Part shown: positions 59,433 through 64,000 of the stretch, piece by piece
Position numbering within the stretch: position 1 is the stretch's first letter
Layout: each line of letters starts with the position of its first letter
From: JAVVEH01 sp032251435
GTDB taxonomy: Bacteria > Verrucomicrobiota > Lentisphaeria > Oligosphaerales > MVZH01
DNA length: 64,000 nucleotides
Assembly: GCA_032251435.1 (NCBI GenBank)
Contig: JAVVEH010000020.1
Coordinates: forward strand, 1 to 64,000
Direction of reading: 5' to 3'
Position numbers and translations under genes: made by a program
The notes under the pieces: model-generated
What the model was told of the DNA's origin: nothing
Databases searched by the model: none
What the model saw: only the letters and a program-made list of their open reading frames with translations

Positions 59433-61925
59433 TCATTCTTTCGCCTCAGCGATGATACGGCAGGCTTCATCGGCCGAGGCGGCCTGGTTCAGACGTTCGA
59501 CCACCCCCGGACACCGAAGGGTGGCGGCAAGCTCAGCCAACGCCTGGAGATGCAGATTGCCGGTTTTTTCCTCCGGACTGATCAAGCCCATCATGACGCG
59601 GGCCGGTTTCGCCGGCCCGGCGAAAGTCCAAGGCTTTTCGCCGACCGCCACGATCAGGGTCGGACGGTCGACCACGTCCCCGTGGCCATGCAAGACCACT
59701 AATCCGGGTGCCAATTCAACCGGAAAAGAGTCAGCGGAACGAGCCAGCAACGCGAACGCTCGCGCCCGTTCGGAGGAAGTCAATTCCGGTAACCCGTGGT
59801 CAAGCATGCGGCGTAAGGCTTCCTCGATGTCGCCAGTCGCCAGCGCCCCCCCGGCGGAAACGACACGCAACGCTTGCCCGTCGGCGGCGACCTCGGTGTC
59901 ACCGGCAATCCCCTCTTCGGATGCCACCGGTGGATAGACGGCGAGCACATTCAAATCGGGAAACTTGGCGGCCAGCACGTCCGGCAGGCTTTCAAGACCG
60001 GGCAGCCAAAAAGAACCATGCCGTCGTCCGGACGGCAGAAAGGCCAAATCATGCGCCTGGATGTCGCTCAGCAGGCGGTCACGGACCGCCCGCCAATCGG
60101 CCAGCTCATGAAACTGGACAGCCATCGCGGGGCGCGTCGCGACGATTCGCTCGGACACCTGTTTCCCATCCCGGTTTTCAAGCAAGTAAACGTGCAATTC
60201 CGCCCCGATCTGCTTGGCCAGCCACTTGGCGTCGCGCACCATGCCGGGAAAATCGCGGCAGCGGTCGGCCAAAGGCGGCAACGGCAGCAGGACGCGTTGG
60301 GTGGTATTCAACGGCCGCGTTGAATGGTAGATGTAGATGCGGGACGGGCATTGGTCGATAATGGTTTCCAAAGCCGAGCCAAAAACGCGGGATCCGCCGC
60401 GTTGCATGTTTCCCCAGCCCATGACCACGATGTCAGAACGCAACTCCTTGGCCGCCCGCACAATGCCGTCGCCGATGTTGATGGCCAGCCGCAGACTGGC
60501 GGCGACTGTACGGTCGGCGGCGGCGGCATGGCTCATACACTGGGCAAGCAACTTCTCGCCCGCGGGCACATCGTCTTCGCCGCCGGCGACTTCGGGGACG
60601 ATGGTCAGAGGCTGAATCTCTCCCGGCACATCGTCATCACGTAGAAAAAAAGCGAGATCGAGAAGATTGGCGGCCGACTGGGGATTGGCCACCGGCACCA
60701 GCATTCGCTGGCTGCGTCGGCCATGTGGCGCGGCGCGGCGTTCATCTGGGTCGATTTTGGCGGCCATGCGCCGTCCATGACGGTCAACCATCCAGGCTCC
60801 GAGCGGACAGGTCACCAAAATCATGGCAATGGCGCCATTGAGCACCGTCGCGTCGAAAACATCCAGTTGAAAGCCGACCAGCACCGCCGCCAGCGTGGCC
60901 GCGGCTTGCACGACACTTAAGCCGAACATGACCCCGCCGGCTTCACGGGAATAGCCGAACAGACGGGCGGCCAGGGTGGCGGCAAACCACTTGCTGGCCA
61001 CCACCCCGACGATCATCACGCCGGCCACCAGCCAGCCTCGCGGACTGGTCAGCAACGCGGCGGGGTCGACCAGCATGCCCACCGAAATCAGAAAGAAGGG
61101 AATGAACAGGGTATGGCCGGCGAACTGCACGCGGTTCATCAACACGCTGTTTTCCGGGATCAGCCGATTGAAAGCGACCCCCGCCAAAAAAGCGCCGATG
61201 ATCGGTTCCATCTTGGCGAAATGGGACACATAGGCAAAGCCGCACACGACCGCCAAAACGAAAAGAAACTGGGCGCCGCCCTTTTCCGGAACGCGTTGGA
61301 AAAACCAGCGAGCCAATCGCGGGATGACCGTGCGGGCTAGCCAGACGATCGTTGCCAAGCCAACAAAAATACCTGTCCAAAAAACGAGTCCCAGTTCGAT
61401 CCCCCTGGCCATGTCGGCGATGATCGCCAGTACCATCAAAGCCATGATGTCGGTGATGATCGTCGCCCCCACTGTGATCGACACAGGCTCGCGCCGGGCG
61501 ATGCCGAGGCGGCTGACGATCGGGTAGGTCAGCAGGGTGTGGGAGGCGAACAGGCTGGCCAGCAAAATCGATGTCGGCCAGGAAAAAGCGAGCAGATAGC
61601 GCCCCATGAGCGTTCCCATGGCTTGCGGGATGGCGAAGGTCAGCAAACCGAAGCCCACACTGCGCCCGCGGGTCTGCGAAAAACGATACAAATCGATGTC
61701 CAGGCCGGCGATGAACATGATGTAGAGCAGCCCGACGGCGCCAAACATGGTCACTCCCTCGTTGCGGGCCAGTATCCCAAATCCGTGCGGCCCCAGAATG
61801 GTGCCGGCCAGCAGCAGAAGAACTAAATCAGGGATGCGGACGCGCTCGGCCACCAGCGGCGCGATCAGGATCACCGAAATCAGAATCGAAAAAACCAAAA
61901 TCGGATCGGAAAGAGGAAGGGTCAT
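59433..61925 (-). CDS. CPA2-type cation/proton antiporter with Usp and EIIA-like domains
   Basis: 830 residues. The first 390 are about 12 helices of a Kef/CPA2 antiporter (FMIFIAGLDIDL-type helix, LASLFASHTLLTYPIV, MEPIIGAFLAGVAFN with the LAGV motif). Residues 405-690 resemble a pair of universal stress protein domains (RMLVPVANPQSAANLL, IVVMGWGNMQRG, RVLLPLPP). The last 130 (about 700-830) match a PTS EIIA/PtsN fold: VVLHGHGDVVDRP, where the His lies in the expected phosphorylation loop. The fusion suggests control of ion flux by nucleotide binding and by phosphotransfer; no PTS EI or HPr is in the window. Confidence 0.82.
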   Translation of the reverse strand: MTLPLSDPILVFSILISVILIAPLVAERVRIPDLVLLLLAGTILGPHGFGILARNEGVTMFGAVGLLYIMFIAGLDIDLYRFSQTRGRSVGFGLLTFAIPQAMGTLMGRYLLAFSWPTSILLASLFASHTLLTYPIVSRLGIARREPVSITVGATIITDIMALMVLAIIADMARGIELGLVFWTGIFVGLATIVWLARTVIPRLARWFFQRVPEKGGAQFLFVLAVVCGFAYVSHFAKMEPIIGAFLAGVAFNRLIPENSVLMNRVQFAGHTLFIPFFLISVGMLVDPAALLTSPRGWLVAGVMIVGVVASKWFAATLAARLFGYSREAGGVMFGLSVVQAAATLAAVLVGFQLDVFDATVLNGAIAMILVTCPLGAWMVDRHGRRMAAKIDPDERRAAPHGRRSQRMLVPVANPQSAANLLDLAFFLRDDDVPGEIQPLTIVPEVAGGEDDVPAGEKLLAQCMSHAAAADRTVAASLRLAINIGDGIVRAAKELRSDIVVMGWGNMQRGGSRVFGSALETIIDQCPSRIYIYHSTRPLNTTQRVLLPLPPLADRCRDFPGMVRDAKWLAKQIGAELHVYLLENRDGKQVSERIVATRPAMAVQFHELADWRAVRDRLLSDIQAHDLAFLPSGRRHGSFWLPGLESLPDVLAAKFPDLNVLAVYPPVASEEGIAGDTEVAADGQALRVVSAGGALATGDIEEALRRMLDHGLPELTSSERARAFALLARSADSFPVELAPGLVVLHGHGDVVDRPTLIVAVGEKPWTFAGPAKPARVMMGLISPEEKTGNLHLQALAELAATLRCPGVVERLNQAASADEACRIIAEAKE

Positions 61926-62299
61926 GCGCTAATTCCATAACTAACAGTCGACATCAGGATCATAAATCGCTTATTCCAGCAACCAGTGAAGAATAGCCCG
62001 GGAATGAGGTGATGTCAAATGAGAGAATGATCTCGGCTTAAATTAAGAGTTCCCCCGTCCCGGCGGGAAACGCGGAAAACTCAAAAACCGCCGCGACGCA
62101 TGGGCCAGCCAGCCAAACCGGGGGGGGGAATGCGGTGGCGCTTCGGACATTTCAAAGGCTTGGCTTTTACCTATGGAACAATCGGGAGCCGGGGAAAATG
62201 CTGGTCTGGATGCGGGAAGGTTAAAAATGAAGTGAAACCTACCAGATTTCATGAATAATGGGTTGAGTATTTTTCCATGGCGTCCATCAGGGGGATAAG
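61926..62299. other. Gene-free region with a G(9) run
   Basis: It contains a run of nine G near 62120. One minus-strand frame is open through it but has no recognised homology. Nothing else seen until the left end of the RAYT element at 62300. Confidence 0.4.
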
Positions 62300-62410
62300 T
62301 GGGGACGTACATAAGTAAAACATTTTCCGGCAACATGTTATGTGTATTTTTAACCATTAATATACCTTTAAATGCAATTTTTATATGCTTGGCAATTTGT
62401 TTTAAGCGAA

Positions 62411-63169
62411 TCAGTCTGATAGATGGCGCTTCAACCGGTTCAAAACGCCCTGTGTTGCCTGCAGATACCAGGTTGACTGCTCTGAAGCGGCTCCCCCACT
62501 GTCGGCGGGAGCGATCAGGTCATCAACATCGGTGTCGTTTCCGGCAAGCTTTTGCAGCCAGGACTTGTCACCTACCGCGAAAGCCTTGTCCCAGAACGGT
62601 TCTGCCGGCTGGACTGGCAGGCGGCAGAGATTATTCAGCGTACCCGCATACCAGTCTGAAAAGGCCGCTTCATCCCGAAGCCCAAGACAGCTGAGCAGAC
62701 AGCTGAAATCAATAATCCGGTACCGTTTTCTTGTGCCCGCCAGTTCATGGTGCCCCCCGCATTTCCATTCCCCGGGGTGGGAGACCACACGGGTCCTCAC
62801 CATGTTCATGTCAAGATAAAACAAGCACCGTTGCAGATGGGGACCGGTCTGCACCAGTGTACTGTGGAATCTGCCGCTCCAGAAAGCCCCCTCGCGACGG
62901 TGTCTGCGGTTGTAGTCCCCCGCAAATGTCCCGTGCAGCCACTTCATCATCTCTGAAAGATCCGACATGCGCGGAGACCAGACGAGCAGATGGACGTGAT
63001 TCGAGGTGACGCAGTAGTTGAGGATGCGCACCCGGGTGAACCGGGTCTTCGCCTCCCAGAGCCGTTTGACGTATTGCTTCCGGTCTATATCCGTATCCAG
63101 CAGGAACTGCCGACGATGACACCGGTGAGTCACATGCACACAGCAGTTTTCAATTTGCGGTCTCGGCAT
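62411..63169 (-). CDS. REP-associated tyrosine transposase (RAYT, Y1 HUH superfamily)
   Basis: 252 residues from ATG 63169. The N-terminus is MPRPQIENCCVHVTHRC. The HUH metal site is TSNHVHLLV. The catalytic Tyr is probably in YLDMNMVRT (CLFYLDMN). The single-strand nickase fold is complete, with a C-terminal extension after RRYRIIDFSCLL of about 90 residues. RAYTs move or maintain short palindromic sequences; the 16-bp inverted ends on both sides are the likely targets. A broken relative is at 46277. Confidence 0.87.
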   Translation of the reverse strand: MPRPQIENCCVHVTHRCHRRQFLLDTDIDRKQYVKRLWEAKTRFTRVRILNYCVTSNHVHLLVWSPRMSDLSEMMKWLHGTFAGDYNRRHRREGAFWSGRFHSTLVQTGPHLQRCLFYLDMNMVRTRVVSHPGEWKCGGHHELAGTRKRYRIIDFSCLLSCLGLRDEAAFSDWYAGTLNNLCRLPVQPAEPFWDKAFAVGDKSWLQKLAGNDTDVDDLIAPADSGGAASEQSTWYLQATQGVLNRLKRHLSD

Positions 63170-63344
63170 CCGCACCGGAGCCCGTCCTTTCGTTTGTTTA
63201 CAGAGGTAAGAAGGAAGACACCCTTAAAATAGGATACCACAGGAAAAAATGCAAGAAAACTTCTTTAAAATAAATTACCAAGCATATAAGAATTCATTTT
63301 AAAGCAGTTTTAAGAGCAAAAATTAGTTTTAAAATATTAATAAT

Positions 63345-63406
63345 GAGAGCATTGCTTATGTACGTCCCCATTTTAGAGAGCATTGCTTATGTACGTCCCC
63401 ATTTTA
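63345..63406. repeat. Perfect tandem duplication of a 31-bp unit
   Basis: GAGAGCATTGCTTATGTACG and the following 11 bases occur twice in a row without a mismatch (63345-63375, 63376-63406). Each unit contains one copy of the RAYT end sequence. Confidence 0.95.
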
Positions 63407-63464
63407 CCATTTTACTCTCGGGATGGGCTCGGGGTGTGAGTTACGATATACTGTCAAGTTGTGT

Positions 63465-63493
63465 TTGACAAGTACGTTTTTCAGGAATATACT
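63465..63493 (+). promoter_or_regulatory. Sigma70-type promoter with overlapping inverted repeat
   Basis: The -35 TTGACA (63465-63470) and -10 TATACT (63488-63493) are separated by exactly 17 bases, so this is a strong promoter for the integrase at 63545. The -35 is part of an inverted repeat TGTCAA-7-TTGACA starting at 63452, a possible repressor site. GGGGGA at 63532-63537 is the ribosome site. Confidence 0.75.
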
Positions 63494-63544
63494 TCCATAT
63501 AACATTCTTTGAAGATAGATACGTGACAATCGGGGGATTTTCCT

Positions 63545-64000
63545 GTGATACGAGTGCCCGACAGCGTCCAGTCGCAGTACGATGAATTTCTGACACGATA
63601 CGGCATTTCAGGCCGGGAGCTTTCCGAGTTTCGGCGATGGCTGCGGTACTACTGGGATTTCTGCGGCAAATACGGGCACGATCGGCTGGCGGCCGCGAGT
63701 CTGCCTTTGTTTCTGGACAAGCTTGCTTCCAAGAGACAGTCGGAAGAGAAACGGGCGCAGGCCTCCCGTGCGGTCAAGGCGTACTGGGCAATGGTTCGGG
63801 AGGAGCGAGGTCGGAGGTCAGAGGTCGGAGGTCAAGGCATTTCGGGCAGGGAAATCGAACATCCAACGTCCAACATCCAACGTCCAACATTGAAGTTTCA
63901 GGAGAACGGCGACAAAGCTAAGGACAAAGCTAGCGACAAAGATCCTGCCACTCGCACTCGCTCGCGGCAGGGAAGCCTTGGATCTGTCGGCAGGGGAAGG
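63545..64000 (+). CDS. Integron-type tyrosine recombinase, N-terminal part (runs off window)
   Basis: 152 codons are in the window, from GTG 63545, with GGGGGA seven bases before and a consensus promoter upstream. The N-terminal SAM-like DNA-binding domain reads YDEFLTRYGISGRELSEF, LRYYWDFCGKYGHDRL, LPLFLDKLASKRQSEEKRAQ and AVKAYWAM, as in integron integrases. After about residue 85 comes a non-conserved stretch (RGRRSEVGGQG, then HPTSNIQRPT and a Lys/Asp/Ser-rich part) encoded by text-like repeats, in frame. The catalytic domain (Arg-His-Arg-Tyr) lies beyond the window. No cassette array or attC site is seen on the upstream side. Confidence 0.8.
   Translation, partial: MIRVPDSVQSQYDEFLTRYGISGRELSEFRRWLRYYWDFCGKYGHDRLAAASLPLFLDKLASKRQSEEKRAQASRAVKAYWAMVREERGRRSEVGGQGISGREIEHPTSNIQRPTLKFQENGDKAKDKASDKDPATRTRSRQGSLGSVGRGR
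63806..63895 (+). repeat. Text-like repeats inside the integrase gene
   Basis: GGTCGGAGGTCAGAGGTCGG (63810) is followed by CATCCAACGTCCAACATCCA (63861) style units. They are in frame and code for the low-complexity linker of the integrase. Confidence 0.75.

Larger units (their letters stand above)
62300..63406. mobile_element. RAYT element with inverted ends
   Basis: TGGGGACGTACATAAG at 62300-62315 is the exact reverse complement of CTTATGTACGTCCCCA at 63355-63370 and 63386-63401. These bracket the RAYT transposase. The right end has a perfect 31-bp direct repeat (63345-63375 and 63376-63406). It looks like a transposition unit of about 1.1 kb whose ends are recognised by the enzyme, though no target duplication can be read. 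Confidence 0.75.

Noticed and set aside
63637..63921. 94-residue frame at the end
   Set aside because: It is in a different frame from the integrase and made partly of the text-like repeats.
1..64000. tRNA, rRNA or riboswitch
   Set aside because: I looked for cloverleaf-like T-arm sequence, rRNA conserved blocks and usual riboswitch cores and saw none; a covariance-model search would be needed to exclude them.

Overview
The window looks like part of a scaffold from an uncultivated bacterium of the Planctomycetes-Verrucomicrobia-Lentisphaerae-Kiritimatiellae (PVC) type. This is inferred from gene content, not from a marker gene: there is no rRNA or tRNA. The pointers are two PEP-CTERM sorted proteins, many glycoside hydrolases, a SUMF1-type protein, a uroporphyrinogen-decarboxylase-like protein, three OPT-like (DUF6785/DUF6784 type) membrane proteins, an integron-type integrase with text-like repeats inside it, and many short dispersed palindromic repeats. 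A run of exactly 100 N (56778-56877) marks a scaffold gap.

Layout. 1-2200: repeats, a YefM-YoeB toxin-antitoxin pair with a recognisable operator, and a PIN-domain remnant. 2206-3231: a GDSL esterase behind a 16-G tract. 3381-16068, all minus strand: a tight eight-gene cluster. In transcription order it holds an OPT-like transporter, a 1708-residue fusion of a degenerate M28 peptidase domain with an FtsX permease, a second OPT-like transporter, an unknown protein, a PqqD-like peptide-binding protein, an FtsX-type permease and two LolD/MacB-type ATPases. This is the best candidate for an undescribed system, probably peptide or lipopeptide transport and handling at the envelope. 16198-17947: an AraC regulator and a YdjY-like secreted protein.

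18378-30902, plus strand: a carbohydrate and peptide catabolic run with an aldo-keto reductase, zinc dehydrogenase, GH65-like enzyme (general acid changed to Gln), M42 peptidase, enolase-superfamily enzyme, third OPT-like transporter, GH29 fucosidase, secreted SGNH esterase and O-methyltransferase. 31051-38154, minus strand: UroD-like protein, ADP-ribosylglycohydrolase, GH39-like enzyme, and a secreted protein with transglutaminase-like and rearranged SUMF1 domains.

38155-47551 is more broken: decayed esterase, transposase, pectate-lyase-like and RAYT remnants lie among two PEP-CTERM proteins, an AraC regulator, an ArsB/NhaD-like transporter, a DUF4143-type ATPase and a GH5-like enzyme. 47585-61925, minus strand: Gfo/Idh/MocA oxidoreductase, GH31, M24 peptidase, a coupled DapA-like lyase and aldehyde dehydrogenase, a tandem four-helix-bundle protein bordered by 13-bp repeats, M28 peptidase, GH130 and a CPA2 antiporter with Usp and EIIA-like domains. 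62300-64000 holds a RAYT transposase between inverted ends and the start of an integron-type integrase running off the window.

Taken together the genes describe a scavenger of complex glycans and peptides. Glycosidases and esterases release sugars, OPT-like carriers and peptidases handle peptides, and dehydrogenases, lyase and enolase-type enzymes feed products to central metabolism. The substrates are inferred from enzyme families only.
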